In this document: positions 29,836 through 39,600 of the stretch, piece after piece
Layout: every line of letters starts with the position of its first letter
Position numbering within the stretch: position 1 is the stretch's first letter
Origin: Sepiola atlantica
Lineage: Eukaryota > Mollusca > Cephalopoda > Sepiida > Sepiolidae
DNA length: 64,000 bases
Direction: 5' to 3'
NCBI GenBank assembly: GCA_963556195.1
Contig: OY744551.1
Location: forward strand, 8,655,635-8,719,634
The notes under the pieces: model-generated
What the model was told of the DNA's origin: nothing
Database searches by the model: none
What the model saw: only the letters and a program-made list of their open reading frames with translations
Program-made: the position numbers and the translations under genes

Positions 29836-30322
29836 ACTCTCTCTCTCTCTCTCTCTCTCTGTCTTTCCCCCTTCTCTCTCTCTGTCTTTCTCTCTTCTCT
29901 CTCTCTCTTTCTGTCTTTTTCTTTCTTTCTTTTTCTCTCTTCTCTCTCTCTCTGTCCTTCTCTCTTCTCTCTCTCTCCTTCTCTCTTCTCTCTCTCTCCT
30001 TCTCTCTCTCTGTCCTTCTCTCTTCTCTCTCTCTGTCCTTCTCTCTTCTCTCTCTCTCCTTCTCTCTTCTATCTCTCTCCTTCTCTATTCTATCTCTCTC
30101 CTTCTCTATTCTCTCTCTTTCTCCTCCTCTCTTCTCTCTCTCTGTCCTTCTCTCTCTGTCCTTCTCTCTCTGTGTTATTCTCTCTCTTTCTTTTTCTCTC
30201 TCTTTCTTCTCTCTCTCTTTCTTCTCTCTCTCTCTCTCTCTTTTTCTCTCTCTCTTTTTCTCTTTCTCTCTCTCTTTGTCTGTCTGTCTGTCTGTCTCTC
30301 TCTCTCCTTCTCTCTCTCAGTT
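29836..30322. repeat. CT-rich polypyrimidine array
   Basis: About 490 bp of CTCTCTCTSTCYTT-type units (TCCTTCTCTCTTCTCTCTCT repeated about eight times). Confidence 0.97.
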
Positions 30323-30830
30323 CCATTAACCAGACATTTCTTTCTTCTTCCACCAAGACTCCTAACGTGTAAATACAAAACCTGTCGTGTCATTCTCACC
30401 AGCATCTCCATCCTACCAAAGACTCTTCATCCCCCCACCCACCCGCATCCATTGTTATATCAAATCAACATTACACGATTTCCAATCCGCTGTCTCGCCA
30501 TTCGCAAATGGCTCCGGCATTAATCACAAATGAAACGAAAAAAAACAAACAGAAAAAAAGACAGAAAAAAAGAACTCTTCAAGAATCGAAGAATGCAAGA
30601 ATGATGATGAAACAGATTAGGGAATCGAGTTACCTGGCAGAATTCTTCATTTTATTCTCAATTTCATCGGCTGTGTCTGTCTGTCTGTCTGTTGTTGTTT
30701 CGGGTGTTTAGTGGCCGACTCACGCCGCCGCCGCCGCCGCCAAGTTGACCCACGATTTCGTCGTCTGACTTTAATGAGTTAATGACTAAGATGTCGAAGG
30801 TGAGAGCTATAGAAAGAAGGGGTGAAGAGA
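30323..30830. other. Spacer between CT and GA tracts
   Basis: Non-repetitive except (CTGT)4 at 30672-30692 and (GCC)5 at 30727-30741. No exon or repeat family recognised. Confidence 0.45.
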
Positions 30831-30832
30831 GA

Positions 30833-31049
30833 ATGAGCCAGAGAGAGAGAGAGAGGGATAGGGAGGGAGAGAGATTAGGAGAGAAAGAACGGGAGACAGA
30901 GAGAGAAAGAACGGGAGACAGAGAGAGAAAGAACGGGAGACAGAGAGAGAAAGAACGGGAGAAAGAGAGAGAGAGAGAGAGAGAGAGAAAGAACGGGAGA
31001 AAGAGAGAGAGAAAGAACGGGAGAAAGAGAGAAAGAAAGGGAGAGAGAG

Positions 31050-31080
<31 letters not shown>

Positions 31081-31572
31081 AAGAGAGAGAGAGAAAGAGA
31101 AAGAAAGGGAGGGAGAGAGAGAAAGAAAGGGAGGGAGAGAGAGAAAGAAAGGGAGGGAGAGAGAGAAAGAAAGGGAGAAAGAGAGAGATAGAAAGAAAGG
31201 GAGAGATAGAGAGAAAGAAAGGGAGAAAGAGTGAAAGAAAGAGAGAGAGAAAGAAAGTGAGAAAGAGAAAGAAAGGGAGAAAGAGAGATAGAAAGAAAGA
31301 ATGAGGTCAGGGGAGAGAGAAAAATGGAGCGAGAAAAAGAAGGAGTAAAGAGAGAATAAGCCAAAGAGAGAGATGGAGAGAGAAACAACGGGACAAAGAG
31401 AGAATATGGGGATAAATAGAGAATGGGTTAGATAAAGAAAGAGGGAGAGATGGAGAGAGAAATGGTCAAAGATAGAGGGAGCGAGAAAGGAGGGGAAGAG
31501 ATAGAGATGGCGGGAGAAAGAAAGAATGGGAAAGAGAGAGAGAGGGCGGGGAAAGAGAGAGAGAGGGAGATA
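30833..31572. repeat. GA-rich polypurine array
   Basis: About 740 bp of GAGAGAGAAAGAAMGGGAG-type units, reverse in strand bias to the CT array 500 bp upstream. Confidence 0.97.
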
Positions 31573-32100
31573 TCGGATGTCATCGGATAGAATGAACGCT
31601 CGAGCGAGTCGACTGTCAGAAAAAGTCCCGTGGTGAGTGGAGTGGAGTGGAGGTGTCGAAGACAAATGACAAATGTTGAATTTCAAATGTTCGCATAAAA
31701 CAACATATCATTGGTAAATTCAATCCTGGAACCCATTTAATCTCAGACAGAACCAAAAGCTTTGCTTCAACCTCCTTCCACCTCCCCTTTCTCCGCGAAC
31801 GATCATCCACCCTCCCTGACAATATCAAGATCGCATTTTACTATTTATTTCTATTGTGTTCTAGTGTTATCAATTTTTTTTAATCTGGCGCGACTCGTTT
31901 CAGACGAAGGTGGGGGGGGGGGGGTCTGTGTTTCTTTACATGGATGGAATTGTTAAACTATTTCGAACAAGTTGTACCTACCCGGCGTTGTCCGGGAGTT
32001 AAAAAAATTATTTTTAGCTTGTTTCGTCTTTTTCCTTGTTTCTTTTAAACTATGCCGTTTTTTTTTTAATGTTATTACCAAATTATGGCGTCGCAATTTC
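31573..32100. other. Intronic stretch, nothing recognised
   Basis: Contains GGAGTGGAGTGGAG at 31637-31652 and a G run at 31911-31923. GTTGTACCTACCCGGCGTTG followed by TCCGGGAG (31970-31998) recurs as CAGTCCTACCCGGTGTTGCC at 42843-42862, a shared repeat end. Confidence 0.5.
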
Positions 32101-32105
32101 TTTTT

Positions 32106-32317
32106 TTTTTTTTCACAAACTAAGGGCAGATAACTCTTTCTGTGTACAGAGACAACGTTTTTTTTCACAAACTAAGGGCAGATAACTCTTTCTGTGTACA
32201 GAGACAACGTTTTTTTCACAAACTAAGGGCAGATAACTCTTTCTGTGTACAGAGACAACGTTTTTTTTTCACAAACTATGGGCAGATAACTCTTTCTGTG
32301 TACAGAGACAACGTTTT
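32106..32317. repeat. Tandem repeat, about 55 bp x4
   Basis: CACAAACTAAGGGCAGATAA, CTCTTTCTGTGTACAGAGAC, AACG, T run; four near-identical units differing in T-run length. Confidence 0.95.
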
Positions 32318-32574
32318 TTGTTTTTATTATATCAAAACTTACACCTTACGGGATGACATCAAGATAGACATGGCGTTGCCTCGGATGATAGCAAGGGAGG
32401 TGCGCTGAAACATCCAAGCGGTCTCTCGGGGCTCATTTCTACAAATAGCTATCACCCGTCCAAATTATTATTATTTTTTTGTTTTAAATAGGAGTTTGAA
32501 AGTTAAATTTAATTATTACAGTATCGTTTGGTCATTAAATTAATTAAACCAAATCTATAAAAAAAATTGTTACG

Positions 32575-33262
32575 GTATCAAACTCTTCGGCCTAACATTC
32601 ACAGGTAACATGAATTGGAACAAATACATAGAAGACATTGCCAAAGCTGCTGCAAAGAAAGTGGGCTCCCTTTACCATGCTAGAAAACTTCTCACACCCT
32701 ACAGTATCCTATATCCCTACAAAGCCACCATCTGCCCATGCATGGAATATTGTTGTCACATCTGGGCTGGGGCACCATCCACCTGTCTCTCCCTTTTATG
32801 AAAGGTCCAAAAAAGAATATGTAATCTAATAGGTCTCTCAGTATCCACAAAGCCCCATCCCCTGTCCCACCGCCGCAATGTTGCATCCTTGTGCTTGTTT
32901 TACAAGTACTTCAATGGAATGTGCTCTGATGAACTTGATGCTATGGTGTCCCCTCGACGTAAATACACTCGACCAAACCGACAATAAGCTAAATCCCATC
33001 CATTCACTGTGGAGGTCCCCAGATGCCGGAGAGCCTTCTACTCCAATAGCTTCTTTCCTCGTTCTGTTGGCCTTTGGAACTCCCTCCCTGCTCCCTGTTT
33101 CCCCGACTGTACCAACATGCAGAAATGTAAAACTAACGTGAACAAGCATCTTGCTAAACAGCTCCCAATTTAGGATGACCCCCTAAAACTTTCACCCTAA
33201 TTTTCAGTAGCCTCTTACGTCTACAGTGGCGGCTTGCCTCGTTTGGGATAAACTAAGTTAAG
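32575..33262 (+). mobile_element. LINE 3' end, same subfamily as 25450-26345
   Basis: Encodes in shifting frames FGLTFTGNMNWNKYIEDIAK, KVGSLYHARKLLTP, TICPCMEYCCHIWAGAPST and the LWNSLPAPCFP-type end region, finishing with CTAATTTTCAGTAGCCTCTT. At least three frameshifts. About 85-90 percent like the 25700-26330 copy by eye. Confidence 0.85.
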
Positions 33263-33590
33263 AAATAATAACACATATTTTAATCTTTTCTATCCATAAA
33301 ATTATTCGATTTAAATGGCTTCCAAAACTTTCAATTGTTTAATGAGGATTTAAGAATTTAAAAGCCAGAAATTAATCGATTCGACATTTTAAATGCTCCG
33401 AAAAATCATATCAAATTTTGAAAGATCACGAAGTAATTCATTCTTTTTTTTGTTTTCAACTATTAACAAAACATTAAAACGACTGACTTGTTTATGAAGA
33501 AACAAAAATGCATTGTGGTGAATTTAAATTTCGTAATTAAATTATTCTTTTAAATAGGACTTCTTAGTACTTAATCCTATTGAATTTTAG
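33263..33590. other. Intronic stretch, nothing recognised
   Basis: AT-rich unique-looking sequence. Confidence 0.4.
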
Positions 33591-33705
33591 ATTTCAATGA
33601 CTCTCGCCACCGTCCCTATTTTTCGTCCTTTAGTTCTCACATTTCATGAATGATGTTTCGGACAAAGGGGGAAGAATTGCTTTTTTGGGATTGGCTATTA
33701 TTTTT
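33590..33705 (+). repeat. Repeat shared with 58855-58970
   Basis: TTCGTCCTTTAGTTCTCACA, TTCATGAATGATGTTTC, GACAAAGGGGGAAGAATTGC is matched at 58895-58955 by TTTGTCCTTTAGTCCTCACA, ATTAGCGATGTTTC, GACAAAGGGGAAAGAATTGC. Confidence 0.75.
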
Positions 33706-33854
33706 GTTTAGTGGATGATATGTGACGGTTCAATCCTCTCACAGTATTAATTATCATTCAACTATCAAACCTTCTAATCTCATAAACCTTTATCCTCGAG
33801 TGGTTGAAATTTTAAATTTCTTTTCTTCTTTTTCTACCCATTTCATCCTTTTCA

Positions 33855-34018
33855 AATATGATCTAATGTTAAGATCGGATTCTAACTCTGCCTGATGACA
33901 TCTCAGTTTATAATAACTGTTAATCGATAACATCGACATGCCAGTGTCGCAGATTTTGTACATGTCTGTGTGAATAAAAATAATCATATATATAAAAGCT
34001 CTATTTGATATTGAGTTC
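33855..34018. repeat. Second copy of the 12527-12705 repeat, partly inverted
   Basis: CTAACTCTGCCTGATGACAT, TTATAATAACTGTTAATCGA, ATGCCAGTGTCGCAGATTTT, GTACATGTCTGTGTGAATAA and AAAGCTCTATTTGATATTGA. Confidence 0.75.
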
Positions 34019-34084
34019 ATACATTAGATCCATTGCTCTTTCTGCTTCTCGTAAAGTCTGTTCTCGCTCTATCGCTCCAAACAC

Positions 34085-34621
34085 TTTCTCTAGCTCTACA
34101 AATCTACTATCAGACCATGTATGAAGTACTGTTGTCATATTTGGGCAGATGAATCTCTGTCCCATTTGAGGGTTCTTATTAAGGTGCAGAAACGTATCTG
34201 TAATTTGATTGGCTGCACCATTTCTTCTTCTCTGCACCCTCTCTTCTATCACAAACGTGATGTTGCTAGTCTCAGTCTTTTCTATAAATATTATTATGGC
34301 ATGTGTTCTTCAGAATTATGTGATCTATGCCCTGCTTCTTTTGTCCCAGCTCGTTTGACTCGTTGGTCTAGTGGTCTTCATCAATTCACTGTTTTAATAC
34401 CCCATTGTAATATAGCCTCCTATTTCAGTAGCTTCTTTCCATAAACGTCAGACTTGTGGAATATTCTTTCTGATGACTGTATTCCTCCTACTTATAGCTT
34501 TGGTCTTTTCAAGACTAAGGCCAGTAAGAATCTCTTGTCTTTACAATAATCATATTTCGTTCTTGTTAGCTATTTACATCAAGTGGCTTCTTGTCTTGTC
34601 TGGAGCGATTTCCACAAAAAG

Positions 34622-34622
<1 letters not shown>
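34085..34622 (+). mobile_element. LINE RT 3' end, second subfamily
   Basis: Encodes MKYCCHIWADESLSHLRVLI, KVQKRICNLIG, HKRDVASLSLFYKYYYGMCS and ends with SLWNSLP-like remnants and the tail TCAAGTGGCTTCTTGTCTTG, TCTGGAGCGATTTCCAC. It matches the minus copies at 10678-10960 and 8229-8505. An (AT)n tract, 34624-34670, follows directly. Confidence 0.85.
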
Positions 34623-34672
<50 letters not shown>

Positions 34673-34729
34673 TATGCACGCCGTAAATGTTTAATTTTAC
34701 AACAACAAAAATAATGTGCTCATTTTATT

Positions 34730-34840
34730 CACCATGTTACCTAGAATATATATTCAAAAATTCATAATGATCTGTTCATTAGTTTAGGAGATTATCCTGT
34801 ACATAGAAATATATTCACATACCTAACTTTATATATATAT
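34730..34840 (+). repeat. Copy of the AAAATTCATAATGATC repeat family
   Basis: CCTAGAATATATATTCAAAA, ATTCATAATGATCTGTTCAT, TAGTTTAGGAGATTATCCTG, as at 17840-18130. Confidence 0.8.
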
Positions 34841-35632
34841 AGAGAGAAGTAAAGTTAGGATTCCTCCCTACACGTGTTCTCGATAGCTTCGGTAACAGAA
34901 GTCACATACATAAATCTTTTCAGTTAGTCATTTTTGCCATATACTGGTCGGTGTTGTTAGAAAACAAAATTTTAGTCTGGCTAGATTTCTTCAATTTTAA
35001 TATTTAGTCCTGCTCAATATATTTGTTTAATATTGGTCATACATACAGGGAGTCGGAGTGGTTTTCGCTCTCACACTTGGATCTACTATCACTGCCACCC
35101 ATGTACAATGGGAAAACTTTCTTTTAGTAAATGAAAAAATAATGCATAAGTTACGTAGAGATGAGAAACACGCACAGACACACGAGACGTGATCGCACAC
35201 TTTTATTAATATAGAGACTAGTTTATACCTTCTCCTTGAGAGATGTTGGTACAGTACCTGGGTATGTCAGTTTCCATCTTTACCTTACTTCTACTGCTTC
35301 ATAGCTGGTGTGAAGAAAAATATGTGAGATATTTTTTCACAAAAAAAAAAAAATTTATATCTAGTATTTGCATGAGAGAGTAAGTAACTAAGATGTATGT
35401 TTTTACGTATTGTTTTTTATTCGTAAAAAAAAAAAACATTACAAACTTTTTTTAAGAAAAAATAATTTGCTTTGAACTACTGATGAGTGTCTTTTATGTC
35501 TACTTTTTTGGGCAGATTATCAAAAAAGTCACTTAGTTTTAAAAAAATAATTTTTGTGATGTTTTTTTATGTTATGTTATGTTATATTAATTTTTTTAAA
35601 TTTATAAAACACGTATCCGTTTTTTAAAATTC
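34841..35632. other. Intronic stretch, mostly unassigned
   Basis: CCTACACGTGTTCTC at 34869-34883 resembles the reverse of the family C GAAACACGTGTAGG end, but with GAGAAC in place of GTGAAAC. A TTATGTTATGTTATAT short repeat is at 35571-35586. Confidence 0.45.
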
Positions 35633-35635
35633 CTT

Positions 35636-35715
35636 TAGACTTACGTGAGATTCGAACTCCGTTATTGACATTGTAAAAACAACTGCCTTAGTAATGAGTA
35701 CTCTGCCTATTCCTT
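35636..35715 (-). pseudogene. tRNA-like sequence
   Basis: Minus strand: AATAGGCAGAGTACTCATTA (A-box-like), then GGAGTTCGAATCTCACG (B-box-like). Ends do not pair well; likely a SINE head remnant. Confidence 0.5.
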
Positions 35716-35819
35716 TTTGTCAACCAATCACCTTTCTATGTGTGTATGAACTAACAAACTTCAAATACACCATAGCTTTTCAATAAAGGTGTATTTTTTT
35801 ACATGGAGTGTATTATGGT

Positions 35820-36015
35820 TCGAATATAGAAAACGCTTTTAAATAAACAATTTTGTTCTTTGTTTCTTGTTTCGAATATTGCCAACGCTTTTAAATAAAC
35901 AATTTTTCTCTTTATTTCCTTGTCTCGGATATTGTTAACGCTTTTAAATAAACAATTCTGTTCTTTGTTTCTTGTCTCGGATATTGCCAACGCTTTTAAA
36001 TAAACAATGTTGTTT
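35820..36015. repeat. Tandem repeat, about 54 bp x4, next to plexin exon
   Basis: AACGCTTTTAAATAAACAAT plus TTTGTTCTTTGTTTCTTGTC and TCGGATATTGCC; starts near 35829, 35884, 35938 and 35990. The last unit runs into the T-rich tract of the splice acceptor at 36031-36032. Confidence 0.9.
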
Positions 36016-36032
36016 TTTTTCTTTATTTTCAG

Positions 36033-36223
36033 TATCAACCGAATGCGAACACCGTCAGCAACAAACCTCTGCAGGCGTTTATGAACCTGATAAGGAATGA
36101 AATGTTCCTCTTGACTTTTATCCGAACGTTAGAAGCACACCAATCATTTACCATGCGCGACCGAGTCAACGTTGCGTCGTTAATATCCGTGACCCTACAA
36201 GGTGACATGGTATACGCCACAAG
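36033..36223 (+). CDS. PlexA: Plexin-A exon: GAP region, MRDR motif
   Basis: Third visible exon, 63 codons plus two bases, entering in phase 0 as the preceding exon requires. It contains [15 protein letters not shown], then [20 protein letters not shown] and YATR. Plexins conserve this as FLLTFI.TLE...F.MRDR.NVASL...LQ, and it contributes to the GAP fold that inactivates Rap/Ras-family GTPases after semaphorin binding. The acceptor is TTTATTTTCAG (ends 36032) and the donor GTAAGCC starts at 36224. The exon follows a 28.8-kb intron. The next exon (YAT-D.L family continuation) is not found in the remaining 27.8 kb, so the following intron extends beyond the window. The immediate 5' flank is a tandem repeat of about 54 bp. 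Confidence 0.95.
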
Positions 36224-36347
36224 GTAAGCCTTTCACATTTTCAATCTCATTATTACGACAGTAAACATAATTAGGGGCAGAACATCGATAATATTCCATT
36301 ATGACATGTGAAATAAAAAAGAGCAATAAAAATGTCGGTAAAATTGT

Positions 36348-36602
36348 CTTTTCCCAACAAAAGTGGCGGACAATAAATCGTCTGCAGTTTTCAGATTTTT
36401 TTCCGACCTCACAAATGAGTAAGTAAACCCAAAGAAATTGTTTTGGACTAATTTAAGATTTACCTTCAATTATTTTAAAGGAAATAGAGTTGGGAAATTA
36501 GTCCCAAACAATTTATTTGGGTTTACTTACTCATTTGTGAGGTCGGAAAAAATCTGAAAACTGCAGACTATTTATTGTCCGCCATTTTGGTTCGGAAACC
36601 AC
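36348..36602. mobile_element. Foldback MITE, arms about 105 bp
   Basis: GGCGGACAATAAATCGTCTG, CAGTTTTCAGATTTTTTTCC, GACCTCACAAATGAGTAAGT, AAACCCAAAGAAATTG on the left is mirrored on the right (36500-36600) with a handful of differences; loop about 45 bp. Confidence 0.9.
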
Positions 36603-36619
36603 GATTTTACCAAACTGTC

Positions 36620-39600
36620 TGTAACATCTAAAATATTACATTATGGAGTAGAAAGAGGAAACAGTAAAAAAAGTAAAGTTAATAACATTAAAAATAATAC
36701 ACTATGACAGGTGAAATAGAAAGAGGGGATGATGAAAATGGTAATGTCTGTAACGTGTAAACTATTATGTTGTGTGAAATAAAATGCTAAAAATAATGTC
36801 CTTAACGTTAAAAATATCATATTATGACGTGTGAAATAGAAAGAGGGGATGATGAAAATGGTGATGTCTGTAACGTGTAAACTATTATGTTGTGTGAAAT
36901 AAAATGCTAAAAATAATGTCCTTAACGTTAAAAATATCATATTATGACGTGTGAAATAGAAAGAGGGGATGATGAAAATGGTGATGTCTGTAACGTGTAA
37001 ACTATTATGTTGTGTGAAATAAAATGCTAAAAATAATGTCCTTAACGTTAAAAATATCATATTATGACGTGTGAAATAGAAAGAGGGGATGATGAAAATG
37101 GTGATGTCTGTAACGTGTAAACTATTATGTTGTGTGAAATAAAATGCTAAAAATAATGTCCTTAACGTTAAAAATATCATATTATGACGTGTGAAATAGA
37201 AAGAGGGGATGATGAAAATGGTAATGTCTGTAACGTGTAAACTATTATGTTGTGTGAAATAAAATGCTAAAAATAATGTCCTTAACGTTAAAAATATCAT
37301 ATTATGACGTGTGAAATAGAAAGAGGGGATGATGAAAATGGTAATGTCTGTAACGTGTAAACTATTATGTTGTGTGAAATAAAATGCTAAAAATAATGTC
37401 CTTAACGTTAAAAATATCATATTATGACGTGTGAAATAGAAAGAGGGGATGATGAAAATGGTGATGTCTGTAACGTGTAAACTATTATGTTGTGTGAAAT
37501 AAAATGCTAAAAATAATGTCCTTAACGTTAAAAATATCATATTATGACGTGTGAAATAGAAAGAGGGGATGATGAAAATGGTGATGTCTGTAACGTGTAA
37601 ACTATTATGTTGTGTGAAATAAAATGCTAAAAATAATGTCCTTAACGTTAAAAATATCATATTATGACGTGTGAAATAGAAAGAGGGGATGATGAAAATG
37701 GTGATGTCTGTAACGTGTAAACTATTATGTTGTGTGAAATAAAATGCTAAAAATAATGTCCTTAACGTTAAAAATATCATATTATGACGTGTGAAATAGA
37801 AAGAGGGGATGATGAAAATGGTGATGTCTGTAACGTGTAAACTATTATGTTGTGTGAAATAAAATGCTAAAAATAATGTCCTTAACGTTAAAAATATCAT
37901 ATTATGACGTGTGAAATAGAAAGAGGGGATGATGAAAATGGTAATGTCTGTAACGTGTAAACTATTATGTTGTGTGAAATAAAATGCTAAAAAGAATGTC
38001 CTTAACGTTAAAAATATCATATTATGACGTGTGAAATAGAAAGAGGGGATGATGAAAATGGTAATGTCTGTAACGTGTAAACTATTATGTTGCGTGAAAT
38101 AAAATGCTAAAAAGAATGTCCTTAACGTTAAAAATATCATATTATGACGTGTGAAATAGAAAGAGGGGATGATGAAAATGGTAATGTCTGTAACGTGTAA
38201 ACTATTATGTTGTGTGAAATAAAATGCTAAAAAGAATGTCCTTAACGTTAAAAATATCATATTATGACGTGTGAAATAGAAAGAGGGGATGATGAAAATG
38301 GTAATGTCTGTAACGTGTAAACTATTATGTTCTGTGAAATAAAATGCTAAAAAGAATGTCCTTAACGTTAAAAATATCATATTATGACGTGTGAAATAGA
38401 AAGAGGGGATGATGAAAATGGTAATGTCTGTAACGTGTAAACTATTATGTTGTGTGAAATAAAATGCTAAAAAGAATGTCCTTAACGTTAAAAATATCAT
38501 ATTATGACGTGTGAAATAGAAAGAGGGGATGATGAAAATGGTAATGTCTGTAACGTGTAAACTATTATGTTGTGTGAAATAAAATGCTAAAAAGAATGTC
38601 CTTAACGTTAAAAATATCATATTATGACGTGTGAAATAGAAAGAGGGGATGATGAAAATGGTAATGTCTGTAACGTGTAAACTATTATGTTGTGTGAAAT
38701 AAAATGCTAAAAAGAATGTCCTTAACGTTAAAAATATCATATTATGACGTGTGAAATAGAAAGAGGGGATGATGAAAATGGTAATGTCTGTAACGTGTAA
38801 ACTATTATGTTGTGTGAAATAAAATGCTAAAAAGAATGTCCTTAACGTTAAAAATATCATATTATGACGTGTGAAATAGAAAGAGGGGATGATGAAAATG
38901 GTAATGTCTGTAACGTGTAAACTATTATGGTGTGTGAAATAAAATGCTAAAAAGAATGTCCTTAACGTTAAAAATATCATATTATGACGTGTGAAATAGA
39001 AAGAGGGGATGATGAAAATGGTAATGTCTGTAACGTGTAAACTATTATGTTGTGTGAAATAAAATGCTAAAAAGAATGTCCTTAACGTTAAAAATATCAT
39101 ATTATGACGTGTGAAATAGAAAGAGAGGATTATGAAAATGGTAATGTCTGTAACGTGTAAACTATTATGTTGCGTGAAATAAAATGCTAAAAATAATGTC
39201 CTTAACGTTAAAAATATCATATTATGACGTGTGAAATAGAAAGAGGGGATGATGAAAATGGTAATGTCTGTAACGTGTAAACTATTATGTTGTGTGAAAT
39301 AAAATGCTAAAAATAATGTCCTTAACGTTAAAAATATCATATTATGACGTGTGAAATAGAAAGAGAGGATTATGAAAATGGTAATGTCTGTAACGTGTAA
39401 ACTATTATGTTGCGTGAAATAAAATGCTAAAAATAATGTCCTTAACGTTAAAAATATCATATTATGACGTGTGAAATAGAAAGAGGGGATGATGAAAATG
39501 GTAATGTCTGTAACGTGTAAACTATTATGTTGTGTGAAATAAAATGCTAAAAATAATGTCCTTAACGTTAAAAATATCATATTATGACGTGTGAAATAGA

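Noticed and set aside
33892..33945. CCTGATGACATCTCAG as a hammerhead
   Set aside because: No GAAAC box within a plausible distance and no stem II in the right place.
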